64,000 nt of DNA from Nitratireductor aquimarinus. Its GTDB lineage: Bacteria > Pseudomonadota > Alphaproteobacteria > Rhizobiales > Rhizobiaceae. A program made the translations under genes and the position numbers. The notes under the pieces were generated by a model, which saw only the letters and a list, made by a program, of their open reading frames with translations, did no database searches and was not told where the DNA came from. This document shows positions 42,148-50,572 of the stretch, piece by piece; the stretch's first letter is position 1; each line of letters opens with the position of its first letter. The stretch covers positions 1,550,001-1,614,000 of the forward strand of contig NZ_CP177239.1 of assembly GCF_046773475.1 (NCBI RefSeq). The letters are read 5' to 3'.

Positions 42148-43101
42148 TCAGGCCGCTGCCTTCTCCGCGCCGCCGGCATCGGTGAGCAGGAAGGCCTCAC
42201 CGCAGGCCTTGGCCAGCTCGCGCACGCGCAGAATGTAGCTCTGGCGCTCCGTCACAGAGATCACGCCGCGCGCATCGAGCAGGTTGAACACATGGCTCGC
42301 CTTGATGCACTGGTCATAGGCCGGGAACACGCATTTGTGCAGATTGCCCGCTTCCGCCGGCGCACCCGCCTCCAGGATCGCACGGCACTCGGCCTCCGCG
42401 TCCTTGAAGTGCTGGAACAGAATGTCCGTGTCGGCATATTCGAAGTTGAAGCGCGAATATTCCTGCTCGGCCTGCAGGAACACGTCGCCATAGGTCACCT
42501 TGGCGTCGCCTTCCAGGCCGTTGAAATTGAGGTCGTAGACATTGTCCACGCCCTGCACATACATGGCCAGCCGCTCCAGACCATAGGTCAGCTCGCCGGC
42601 AACAGGCGCGCATTCAATGCCGCAGACCTGCTGGAAATAGGTGAACTGCGACACTTCCATGCCGTCGCACCAGCACTCCCAGCCAAGGCCCCATGCGCCG
42701 AGCGTCGGGCTTTCCCAGTCGTCTTCCACGAAGCGCACATCATGCGTCGCCATGTCGAGGCCGATGGCCTCCAGCGAGCCGAGATAGAGCTCCTGCAGGT
42801 TGGACGGGTTAGGCTTCAGGATGACCTGATACTGATAATAGTGCTGGAGCCGGTTCGGGTTTTCGCCATAGCGGCCATCCGCCGGGCGGCGCGAAGGCTG
42901 CACATAGGCCGCGTTCCACGGCTTCGGACCAAGCGAGCGCAGCGTCGTGGCCGGGTGAAACGTGCCCGCGCCCACTTCCATGTCGTAGGGCTGCAGGATG
43001 ACGCAGCCATGCGAGGCCCAGTAATTGTGCAGGGTCAGAATGAGGCCCTGAAACGAGCGCGTGGGGTGCGTGTTGGGCAGGTCGGTTCTGGGGGCGTTCA
43101 C
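42148..43101 (-). CDS. glyQ: Glycyl-tRNA synthetase alpha subunit
   Basis: 317 residues, the catalytic class II core. SFQGLILTLHNYWASHGCV, QPYDMEVGAGTFHPATTLR, EDDWESPTLGAWGLGWE and MEVSQFTYFQQ are near-invariant. GTG start at 43101 with GGAGAAG 5 nt upstream; the in-frame ATG at 43179 lies in arginine-rich non-family sequence. Located between the TPR-LysM gene and glyS. Confidence 0.96.
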   Translation of the reverse strand: MNAPRTDLPNTHPTRSFQGLILTLHNYWASHGCVILQPYDMEVGAGTFHPATTLRSLGPKPWNAAYVQPSRRPADGRYGENPNRLQHYYQYQVILKPNPSNLQELYLGSLEAIGLDMATHDVRFVEDDWESPTLGAWGLGWECWCDGMEVSQFTYFQQVCGIECAPVAGELTYGLERLAMYVQGVDNVYDLNFNGLEGDAKVTYGDVFLQAEQEYSRFNFEYADTDILFQHFKDAEAECRAILEAGAPAEAGNLHKCVFPAYDQCIKASHVFNLLDARGVISVTERQSYILRVRELAKACGEAFLLTDAGGAEKAAA

Positions 43102-43197
43102 AATGCTTCTCCGGGTGGATTCCGGGCTTCTCCGGGGTGGATGCCGGCTCGTCCTATTCCGCGCCCCGGCAAGCGTCAAGGCGCGGAGGACACGAAC

Positions 43198-45255
43198 TCA
43201 GTCCGGGAGCCGGATTTCCTGCCCTGCCCTGAGCAGGTCGGGATTGCTCTTGAGCGCCGGATTGACCGCCAGAATATCGCGGAACCGCTCGCCATCGCCA
43301 AGCTGGTCGACAGCGATGGACCAGAGCGTCTCACCGGGCTTGATGGTGTACATCGCACCACCTGTCGCAGCCTTCTGCGGCGTTTCGGGAGCCTTCGCCT
43401 CGCTCTCGGGCTCTGCTTCCGGTTCGACCGTTTCAGGCGCAGGGGCCGTATTGGGCGCAGCCTCGGCTGTGGCGCTCTCGTCGGTTTTCACCGCGTCCGC
43501 CGGTGAAACCTCGGCAAGGCGCTTCCCGTCTTCTTCTGGCAGACCGTCCTTGAGCTTCTTCTCCACCTCGGCCAGCAGGTCCGGCTCGGGATCGAGATCG
43601 CGCGCATGCGCCCACTGATAGGTGGCTTCGAGCTTGCGGCCCGTGCGCCAGTAGGCGTCACCCAGATGGTCGTTGAGCACCGGATCTTCCGGCCGCAGCG
43701 CCACCGCGCGTTCCAGCTCGCTTGCCGCTTCTTCATAACGGCCAAGCCGGTAATGCGCCCAGCCAAGCGAATCGACGATGTAGCCATCATTGGGGCGCAG
43801 CTCGACCGCGCGCTCGATGAGCTTCATCCCCTCTTCCAGCTTCATGTTCATGTCGACCCAGGAATAGCCCAGATAGTTCAGAACCTGCGGCTGGTCGGGA
43901 TAAAGCTCCAGCGCCTTGAAGAAATTCGGCTCCGCCTTCTCCCACTCTTTCAGCCGCTCATAGGCGATGCCGCGCTGGTAGAAGAGGCTCCAGTCCTCGC
44001 GTTCCGGCTCTTCGACACGCTCGACCGCGCGGTCATAGACCTTCGCCGCCGATGCATAATCCTTCTGCACCGCGTAGACGCGGCCCAGCGCCAGATAGGC
44101 GCGAATGTCGTCGGGGTCCTGCTCGATTGCCGTATTGAGAAAGGTCTCCGCCTCTTCATGGCGGTCGAGATCAGCCAGGTTCAAACCTGTCTGCAGTTCC
44201 GCAAGACGCCGCCAGGGCGACCCGTCGCCGATCCGCTCATAGAAGGCGATTGCCTTTTCCGGCTCGCTCTGCTGCTCGGCGAGCGAAGCAAGCTGGATCA
44301 GAATGTCGTCATTGTCGGGCGTGAGCACCAGCGCATAGTTCAGATAGAGCTTCACGAAGGGCTCGCCGCCACCGCGATTGAGCGCGGTCGCGATGTTCAG
44401 GAGAATTTCGGCAGCACCCGCGCGCGCATCGGCCACCGGCACGACAACCTCTTCGCCGGCCTCGATATTCTCGCGCAGAATGGTCGTCGCAGCGCGTCCC
44501 GTAATATAGGTCTCGCCCTTGTCGAGCGCGGCGAGCGCCTTTTCCTTCTCGCCACGCGAGGCGAGCCATGCGGCATAGGTTTCAGCCGCGCGCATATAGG
44601 TGTCCGGGCCGGCGGATGCCGACGCCACGTCGCTCAGCAAAGCGTCGAAGGCCTTCTCCGCCTCCTCGTTCATGCCGCTCTGCATCTTGATCAGCGCATC
44701 ATGATAGGTGCTAAACAGACGATACCACTCCGGCCCTTCCAGCTCGTCCAGCGCCTTCAGCGCCTCGTCGGAATTGCCTTCGCCCACCTTGCTCCATGAA
44801 GACATGATGGAGGTGATCAGCCGATCGAGATCCGATTCCAGAACCAGCTTCAGCCAGTCTCCGGCCTCTTCGTATTTTTCATTGCGCAGTGCATCCACCG
44901 CAAGGCCGAGGCGCGAAAAGCGCTCGATCTCGGGCACGGATTTAAGCGAACGCATATGCGGAAGCGCCGCCTCGAAGCGGCCTTCCGAAACCAGTGAGAG
45001 AAGCAGGCTCTGCTGGATCACCTGATTGTCGGGTTCAAAGGAAAGCGCGCGCTCGTAATAATCGATGGCGCTGTCGAGATCGTTGTCGGCTTCCGCCGCC
45101 CTGGCGGCAAGGAACGCGCCGGAGAAGGAGGAGATCGAGATCAGATCGTTATCGTCCACCCCGCCTTCCTTGGCAGACCCCGCCTGGGGCGCAAGAGCGA
45201 GAAATCCCGCCAGACCAACCGTTGCCAACAGTCTCGAGTTGATGCGCTTTCTCAT
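43198..45255 (-). CDS. Tetratricopeptide-repeat protein with C-terminal LysM domain
   Basis: 685 residues. Signal peptide of 28 residues (ending AGSAKE), a long run of TPR units between about residues 50 and 570 (for example DLDSAIDYYERALSFEPDNQ, VLNYLGYSWVDMN, YRLGRYEEAASELERAVALRPED), an acidic Ala/Glu/Pro-rich linker (about 585-630), then one LysM domain (YTIKPGETLWSIAVDQLG...LLRAGQEIRLPD). The export signal and LysM place it at peptidoglycan, with the TPR solenoid as a protein-binding scaffold. Downstream of polyprenyl synthase, upstream of glyQ. Confidence 0.9.
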   Translation of the reverse strand: MRKRINSRLLATVGLAGFLALAPQAGSAKEGGVDDNDLISISSFSGAFLAARAAEADNDLDSAIDYYERALSFEPDNQVIQQSLLLSLVSEGRFEAALPHMRSLKSVPEIERFSRLGLAVDALRNEKYEEAGDWLKLVLESDLDRLITSIMSSWSKVGEGNSDEALKALDELEGPEWYRLFSTYHDALIKMQSGMNEEAEKAFDALLSDVASASAGPDTYMRAAETYAAWLASRGEKEKALAALDKGETYITGRAATTILRENIEAGEEVVVPVADARAGAAEILLNIATALNRGGGEPFVKLYLNYALVLTPDNDDILIQLASLAEQQSEPEKAIAFYERIGDGSPWRRLAELQTGLNLADLDRHEEAETFLNTAIEQDPDDIRAYLALGRVYAVQKDYASAAKVYDRAVERVEEPEREDWSLFYQRGIAYERLKEWEKAEPNFFKALELYPDQPQVLNYLGYSWVDMNMKLEEGMKLIERAVELRPNDGYIVDSLGWAHYRLGRYEEAASELERAVALRPEDPVLNDHLGDAYWRTGRKLEATYQWAHARDLDPEPDLLAEVEKKLKDGLPEEDGKRLAEVSPADAVKTDESATAEAAPNTAPAPETVEPEAEPESEAKAPETPQKAATGGAMYTIKPGETLWSIAVDQLGDGERFRDILAVNPALKSNPDLLRAGQEIRLPD

Positions 45256-45382
45256 TTACCGTCCCGCTGCATGCTGCCCTCGTCTCTTGTTCCTCCGCCA
45301 AAGCGAAGACGCTGGGAATCCCTTCCCGTCTTGCAGACAAGCATGGCCTTTTTGCGGAAGCGCTTCAACGTCAAGAATTACT

Positions 45383-46396
45383 TTAGGTCACCCGGCTGAT
45401 GCAGAAGTCGATCACGTCAAGGAGCGCGTCTTTCTGCGGTGTATTCTCCAGCGGCGCGAGCGCATCGCGGGCGATTTCGCCAAAATGGCGCGCCCGGCCG
45501 ATCGTGTCGCCGATCGCACCGTGTTTCTGCATCAGGGTCATTGCCTTTTCCAGCGCCGCATCATCGCACTGGTTGTCCTCGATGGCGCTCTTCCAGAAGG
45601 CGCGCTCTTCGGGGCTGCCACGGCGATAGCTCAGGATCACCGGCAGGGTCACCTTGCCCTCGCGGAAGTCGTCGCCGACATTCTTGCCGAGGTCCGAACT
45701 CTTGCCGCCATAATCCAGCGCATCGTCGACCAGCTGGAAGGCAAGGCCGAGATTGGTGCCGTAAGAGCGTAATGCGGCGCGGTCGTTGCGGGTCGCGCCT
45801 GCGACCACGGGGCCAACTTCCGCCGCGGCCGAGAACAGGGCCGCCGTCTTCGCCTTGATGACCGCGAGATAGTCGTCCTCGGTCGTCTCCAGGTTCTTGG
45901 CGACGCTGAGCTGCAGCACTTCGCCCTCGGCAATCACCGAAGCGGCGGTCGACAGAATGTCGAGTGCCTCAAGCGAGCCGACTTCAACCATCATGCGGAA
46001 CGCCTGACCGAGCAGGAAGTCGCCCACCAGAACGCTTGCCTGGTTGCCCCAGATCATGCGCGCGGTCTTGCGGCCACGGCGCAGGTCGCTTTCATCCACC
46101 ACATCGTCGTGCAAAAGCGTTGCCGTGTGCATGAACTCGACGCTGGTGGCGAGCTTCACATGTCCCTCGCCCGAATAGCCGAACATCTGGGCTGCGGCGA
46201 GCGTCACCATCGGACGCAGGCGCTTGCCACCGGAATCGATCAGGTGCTTTGCAAGTTCGGGGATGAGTTCCACATCCGAGCCCGCTTTGGAGAGAATCAG
46301 CTCGTTTACACGCGCCATCTCGTCGGCGGTCAGCTCCATGAGGCTGGCGACGGAGGCGGCGCCGCGCTTGCCGTCAAGATTCAATACTACACCCAC
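45383..46396 (-). CDS. Polyprenyl (octa/decaprenyl) diphosphate synthase
   Basis: 337 residues, all-trans prenyltransferase providing the ubiquinone side chain. First aspartate motif DDVVD (LLHDDVVDESDLRRG), second DDALD (QLVDDALDYGG), with GGKRLRPM near the start. The small residues before the first motif fit a long-chain synthase. GTG start at 46396 with GGAGGA 6 nt upstream; a longer ATG-started frame adds 20 unconserved residues. Divergent from DUF2007. Confidence 0.95.
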   Translation of the reverse strand: MGVVLNLDGKRGAASVASLMELTADEMARVNELILSKAGSDVELIPELAKHLIDSGGKRLRPMVTLAAAQMFGYSGEGHVKLATSVEFMHTATLLHDDVVDESDLRRGRKTARMIWGNQASVLVGDFLLGQAFRMMVEVGSLEALDILSTAASVIAEGEVLQLSVAKNLETTEDDYLAVIKAKTAALFSAAAEVGPVVAGATRNDRAALRSYGTNLGLAFQLVDDALDYGGKSSDLGKNVGDDFREGKVTLPVILSYRRGSPEERAFWKSAIEDNQCDDAALEKAMTLMQKHGAIGDTIGRARHFGEIARDALAPLENTPQKDALLDVIDFCISRVT

Positions 46397-46567
46397 AGAT
46401 GGTCCTCCAATTGCGGCAGGGCCGGAACTTCTTAGCCGGAACTCATAAACGTTCAACGCAATCTAGTTCCCCCTGCCCCACGGGAGCAAGCGGCGAATGC
46501 GCGCGGGGTAACCCCGGTTATTCACGAAGTCGTTTACAGCCGTGGCGCAAACTGTCAACGTCGCACC

Positions 46568-46807
46568 ATGTTCGAGCTTGTCCGCACCAACGATCCCGTC
46601 GTCATTTCCTTCGTCCAGAGCCTGCTGCGCGATGCGGGCATTGCCTGTTTCGTCGCCGACCAGAACATGAGCATTCTGGAAGGGTCGCTCGGCATCTTGC
46701 CAAAGCGCATCCTGATAGACGAGGAAGACCGTCAGGCGGCCCATCAGCTGCTTGAGGATGCGGGCATAGAGCACGAGATGCGCAGCAGCGACAGAGACAA
46801 TGACTGA
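46568..46807 (+). CDS. DUF2007 family putative signal-transducing protein
   Basis: 79 residues. FELVRTNDPVVISFVQSLLRDAGIACFVADQNMS and RILIDEEDRQAAHQLLEDAG are the ferredoxin-like fold halves of DUF2007. The family is small, soluble and of unproven function. It overlaps the following methyltransferase gene by 8 nt, implying coupling. Confidence 0.9.
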   Translation: MFELVRTNDPVVISFVQSLLRDAGIACFVADQNMSILEGSLGILPKRILIDEEDRQAAHQLLEDAGIEHEMRSSDRDND

Positions 46808-47582
46808 CACGGTTCCCGACGCGGCCTGCAGCGTCGATTCTTTCCATCGGGACGCTTTCCGTCTGGTCCAGCCCGTGCGGCGCGGCCATCGCGCCGGCGT
46901 GGACGCGATGCTGGTGGCGTCCGCGCTTCCGGGCAGTTTCAGCGGTGCCGTCGCCGATCTGGGCGCGGGCGCAGGCGCTGCCGGCTTTGCCGTGGCCGCC
47001 CGCTGCCCGCAGACGCACATCACCCTTGTTGAAAACGCGCCCGAGATGGCCGGTTTCGCCCGCCGCAGCATCGCTCTTGCGAAAAACAGCGCCCTTGCCC
47101 CCCGTATCTCCGTGCTCGAAGCCGACGTGACGCTGACCGGAACGGCCCGTGAAGCCGCAGGTCTTGGCCGCAATGCGTTTTCCGGCGTCGTCATGAACCC
47201 GCCTTTCAACAGCGCCAGCGACCGCGCCACGCCCGATGCGCTGAAGCGGGCGGCGCATGTGATGGCCGACGATCTGTTCGAGACATGGCTGCGCACCGCC
47301 GCCGCCATCACCGCGCCCGGCGGGCTTCTGGCGCTGATCGCGCGCCCTGCCTCGCTGGCCGCAATTCTTGCCGCACTGGAGGGCCGTTTCGGCGGCGCGC
47401 GCATCGTGCCCGTGCATGGACGGGCTGAAAGCCCCGCGATCCGCATTCTGATTCGCGCCCGGAAGGGAAACCGCGCCGGCCTCACGCTGGAGCCGCCGCT
47501 TGTCCTGCGCGACCGCGACAACCAGGTAACAGAACGCGCCGAGGCGCTGACCAATGGCCAGGCGGCGCTTTTTGGTGATTGA
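46800..47582 (+). CDS. TrmN6-like N6-adenine tRNA methyltransferase
   Basis: 260 residues, Rossmann methyltransferase. SAM motif DLGAGAGAAGFAVA and the amino-methyltransferase tetrad NPPF (MNPPFNSASD) are intact. E. coli TrmN6 modifies A37 of tRNA-Val1; the target here is assumed by homology only. Overlaps DUF2007 by 8 nt. The next gene starts 82 nt later. Confidence 0.9.
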   Translation: MTDTVPDAACSVDSFHRDAFRLVQPVRRGHRAGVDAMLVASALPGSFSGAVADLGAGAGAAGFAVAARCPQTHITLVENAPEMAGFARRSIALAKNSALAPRISVLEADVTLTGTAREAAGLGRNAFSGVVMNPPFNSASDRATPDALKRAAHVMADDLFETWLRTAAAITAPGGLLALIARPASLAAILAALEGRFGGARIVPVHGRAESPAIRILIRARKGNRAGLTLEPPLVLRDRDNQVTERAEALTNGQAALFGD

Positions 47583-47664
47583 GCGCGCTTCGCCATTGCA
47601 CGGCCCGCGCAAATGCCTACATGCTTTTGAGCTGTAATCCCTGTCATCTGGAGCAACAGAGCCC

Positions 47665-48540
47665 TTGCGACGCTTCTTCAGCCGTCTTCTTCCCAAAAGC
47701 CTGCGCGGCAATACGGTCACCATTCCCGTGATCCGGCTTTCCGGCGCAATCATGCCGTCGAGCAGCGCCTTTCGCCAGAATCTGTCGCTGGCGACCACGG
47801 CCGCCGTGATCGAGCGCGCCTTTTCCATGCCGGATGCGCCGGCCGTCGCCATTTCGCTGAATTCGCCCGGCGGCTCGCCCGTGCAGTCCCGCCTGATCTT
47901 CCGCCGCATCCGCGATCTCGCGACGGAGAAGGACAAGAAGGTCTTCGTCTTTGTTGAAGATGTGGCGGCCTCCGGCGGCTACATGATCGCCATTGCCGGC
48001 GACGAGATCATCGTCGATCCCTCCTCCATCGTCGGCTCCATTGGCGTCGTCTCCGCCGGTTTCGGCTTCCCGGAGATGCTCAAGAAGATCGGCGTCGAGC
48101 GGCGCGTGCACACGGCCGGCCAGAACAAGGCGATCCTCGACCCCTTCCAGCCGGAGAAGAAGGAAGACGTGGAGCGCCTCAAATCGCTCCAGCTCGAAAT
48201 CCACGACACGTTCATCAATCTGGTGAAAGAACGCCGTGGCGCAAAGCTCGCCGAGGATGGCGATCTCTTCACCGGCGCATTCTGGACCGGCGAAAGCGCC
48301 CTGAAACTGGGGCTTGTGGACGGCATCGGCGACATGCGCTCGGTGCTCAAGGAACGCTATGGCGAAAAGACCAAACTCGCCCTCATCACCCAGCCGCGTG
48401 GCCTGTTCGGCCGCAAGCTTGGCATTGCCGGCAGCGCCGGCGGCCTGCCCGATCTCGGGGCGGCCTTTGCCGGCAACGCAGCCTCCGGTCTTCTGGAAGC
48501 AGCAGAGGAACAGGCGCTGTGGCGTCGCTACGGGCTTTGA
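47665..48540 (+). CDS. S49 family (SppA/SohB-like) peptidase
   Basis: 291 residues. ClpP-like fold with LNSPGGSPVQS and the nucleophile region EDVAASGGYMIAIAGDEI followed by SSIVGSIGV; a lysine in the next segment would complete the Ser-Lys dyad. No clear membrane anchor, so it resembles short soluble SppA/SohB proteins. The start is TTG at 47665, with GGAG 11 nt upstream; no ATG fits the conserved N-terminus MRRFFSRLLPK. Confidence 0.9.
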   Translation: MRRFFSRLLPKSLRGNTVTIPVIRLSGAIMPSSSAFRQNLSLATTAAVIERAFSMPDAPAVAISLNSPGGSPVQSRLIFRRIRDLATEKDKKVFVFVEDVAASGGYMIAIAGDEIIVDPSSIVGSIGVVSAGFGFPEMLKKIGVERRVHTAGQNKAILDPFQPEKKEDVERLKSLQLEIHDTFINLVKERRGAKLAEDGDLFTGAFWTGESALKLGLVDGIGDMRSVLKERYGEKTKLALITQPRGLFGRKLGIAGSAGGLPDLGAAFAGNAASGLLEAAEEQALWRRYGL

Positions 48541-48563
48541 CCCGGCGCCGCGCCGGATCAAAG

Positions 48564-48590
48564 CGTCCTTTGTGCGTCCGAATGGATGCG
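48564..48590. repeat. Dispersed short repeat, family B, copy 2
   Basis: CGTCCTTTGTGCGTCC then GAATGGATGCG, matching the element at 18779-18804 at most positions. Just upstream, 48542-48556, CCGGCG and CGCCGG form a separate hairpin beyond the S49 stop. Confidence 0.7.
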
Positions 48591-48624
48591 CTAAACTCGG
48601 TGGCATGAAACCGGAGGATCGACA

Positions 48625-48810
48625 ATGCCCCAACTGATCTTCTTCGCCGCAGTCGGCGTTGTGGCCTATGTGGGCTATCGCAAATTCGTCCGCGAGGCCG
48701 AACGCGTGACCGCAAAAGCGCGCCGCGCCCGCAAGGAAGCGGCCAATGGCAGCATGGGAACACTGGTGTACGATCCCAAGACGGGCGAATATCGCGTTCC
48801 CAAAGACTAG
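48625..48810 (+). CDS. Small membrane-anchored hypothetical protein
   Basis: 61 residues. One N-terminal membrane segment (LIFFAAVGVVAYVGYRKF), a basic helix (RRARKEAA) and a C-terminal LVYDPKTGEYRVPKD tail. GGAGGA lies 7 nt before the ATG, so it is probably translated. Similar short proteins occur in rhizobia near ispE; no function is known. It is bracketed by a family B repeat before and a family A palindrome after. Confidence 0.75.
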   Translation: MPQLIFFAAVGVVAYVGYRKFVREAERVTAKARRARKEAANGSMGTLVYDPKTGEYRVPKD

Positions 48811-48826
48811 AGAATTCATGCAGATA

Positions 48827-48877
48827 GAGCATCGGGATAACTGAAAACCGGTTTCCACGTTTTCGGTCCGGTGCTCC
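48827..48877. repeat. Dispersed palindromic repeat, family A, copy 2
   Basis: Outer arms GAGCATCGG and CCGGTGCTC (one mismatch) enclose GAAAACCGGTTTCCAC and TTTTCGG. In reverse complement it aligns almost base for base with the copy at 18713-18763. Confidence 0.8.
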
Positions 48878-48910
48878 CTCCATCTTCAAGGTCAGGACCC
48901 GGCCCCTCAC

Positions 48911-49810
48911 ATGTCCCCACACGGCAGCATGATCGCGCCCGCCAAGGTGAATCTGGCACTGCATGTCGTCGGAAGACGCGCGGACGGGTTTCATCTGCTC
49001 GATACGCTCGTGGCCTTCACCGGCGATGGTGATCTTCTGGAAGTGGAAGACGGCGCGGAAGACGATTTCTTCGTATCGGGCCATTACGCCGCTCATGTGC
49101 CCATCGGGTCCGGCAATCTCGTCACTCGCGCCCGCGATCTCCTGCGCGAGACCTTCGGCGGCGATGCGCGCGCGCCGGTGCGGCTCCATCTGGAAAAGAA
49201 CCTGCCCGTTGCATCGGGCGTTGGCGGCGGCTCCGCCGATGCGGCCGCAGCCCTGCGTCTGCTCGCCCGCCACTGGGACCTCGCCATAAACGAGACCGAT
49301 CTCATCCGCCTTGGCCTCCGGCTTGGGGCCGACGTGCCCATGTGCCTTGCCGCCAAACCCCTCATCGCGCGCGGCATCGGTGAGGCTCTGGAAACGCTCC
49401 CCGCCTTCCCCGCCCTGCCGCTCGTTCTGGTAAACCCCAACATTCCGCTCTCAACGCCTGAAGTCTTTTCAGCGCTTGAGCGGCGCGACAACGCTCCCCT
49501 TCCCGCCCTTGAGGACCTGCCCGACGCCGCAACGGCCGTCCGCTGGCTGGATGGCGCGCGCAACGATCTGGAAATGCCGGCGCGCCGCCTCGTGCCCCAG
49601 ATCGAAGATGGTCTTGGCGCTCTCAGGCGCGCCGGCGCGCTGACCGCGCGCATGTCGGGCTCGGGCGCCACCTGTTTCGGCATTTTCTCATCAGCGGATG
49701 CGGCAGCGCGCGCCCGGCGCGCCCTTGCCTGCGAACATCCCGAATGGTTCGTCCTTGAAACCGAAACCCTTGCAGCGGAGCAGCCAGATGCCGACCACGC
49801 CCACCCGTGA
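48911..49810 (+). CDS. ispE: 4-diphosphocytidyl-2-C-methyl-D-erythritol kinase
   Basis: 299 residues, GHMP kinase of the MEP pathway. APAKVNLALHVVGRRADGFHLLDTL is the substrate region, PVASGVGGGSADAAAALRLL the ATP loop, and ARMSGSGATCFGIF the third GHMP motif. The last 23 nt overlap the start of moaB. With dxs and ispH it makes three MEP genes in the window, in separate operons. Confidence 0.96.
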   Translation: MSPHGSMIAPAKVNLALHVVGRRADGFHLLDTLVAFTGDGDLLEVEDGAEDDFFVSGHYAAHVPIGSGNLVTRARDLLRETFGGDARAPVRLHLEKNLPVASGVGGGSADAAAALRLLARHWDLAINETDLIRLGLRLGADVPMCLAAKPLIARGIGEALETLPAFPALPLVLVNPNIPLSTPEVFSALERRDNAPLPALEDLPDAATAVRWLDGARNDLEMPARRLVPQIEDGLGALRRAGALTARMSGSGATCFGIFSSADAAARARRALACEHPEWFVLETETLAAEQPDADHAHP

Positions 49811-50342
49811 ATTCATCCCCGTGCGCTTCGCCGTGCTCACCGTCTCGGACACGCGCGGGCTCGAAGATGACCGTTCCGGCCAGACGCTTGCCGAACGCAT
49901 CGAGGCGGCGGGCCACACGCTCACCGACCGCAGGATCGTTGCCGACGATGTCGAGGCCATCCGCATGGCCGTCAAACTCTGGTGCGCCGATGCCGGCATT
50001 GATGCCGTCATCACCACCGGCGGCACCGGCTTCACCGGTCGCGATGTGACGCCCGAAGCGCTCGAACCGCTGTTCGACAAGCGCATGGATGGCTTTTCGC
50101 ATGTCTTCCACCGCATCTCCTTTGAGAAGATCGGCACCTCCACCATCCAGTCGCGCGCAACCGCCGGCCTCATCGACCAGACCTTCGTCTTCGCCCTGCC
50201 CGGCTCCACGGGCGCCTGCCGCGATGCCTGGGACGGCATCCTCAGGGACCAGTTCGACTACCGCCACATGCCCTGCAATTTCGTGGAAATCATGCCGCGA
50301 CTTGCCGAACATCTGAAGCGCGGCGGCGGCAAGTCCGCCTGA
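49788..50342 (+). CDS. moaB: Molybdenum cofactor biosynthesis protein B
   Basis: 184 residues. The MoCF-binding fold is shown by FAVLTVSDTRGLEDDRSGQTLAERI, TTGGTGFTGRDVTPEAL and FALPGSTGACRDAWD. Adenylates molybdopterin or acts as a MogA-like paralogue. ATG 49788 is chosen; it overlaps ispE by 23 nt, so the pair is likely co-translated. Confidence 0.93.
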   Translation: MPTTPTREFIPVRFAVLTVSDTRGLEDDRSGQTLAERIEAAGHTLTDRRIVADDVEAIRMAVKLWCADAGIDAVITTGGTGFTGRDVTPEALEPLFDKRMDGFSHVFHRISFEKIGTSTIQSRATAGLIDQTFVFALPGSTGACRDAWDGILRDQFDYRHMPCNFVEIMPRLAEHLKRGGGKSA

Positions 50343-50450
50343 GCGGCACCCCACCTCTCCAAAAACCTGTTTCAAGCCAGGCTGGCATCCACATGGATGC
50401 TGGTTCCTGACGCCTGTGGACAAACACGGCTGTGCCGTTCCCCGATTAAA

Positions 50451-50489
50451 GTTCTTGCTTTGTTCTCATTTGTTCGATAGGAATAGATT
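50451..50489 (+). promoter_or_regulatory. Candidate LexA (SOS) box and promoter of the radical SAM gene
   Basis: GTTCTTGCTTTGTTC (50451-50465) is an exact GTTC-N7-GTTC alphaproteobacterial LexA site; a further GTTC follows after 6 nt. TTGTTC (50460-50465) can serve as -35, with TAGATT (50484-50489) as -10 at 18-nt spacing, so LexA would cover the -35. The rest of the 230-bp gap after moaB shows only a GCATCC/GGATGC hairpin at 50385-50400. Confidence 0.6.
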
Positions 50490-50572
50490 CATCGGCAGCG
50501 ATGCTGATTCCGCTTTCCGCCAGTTCCCGCGTTCCAGAAAGCCGGCCACATCGCCCAGGCATGGAGTGACCC

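Noticed and set aside
46602..47936. Large minus-strand frames opposite DUF2007 and the methyltransferase
   Set aside because: Low-complexity Arg/Ser/Ala translation, no ribosome site, and fully antisense to two recognised genes.
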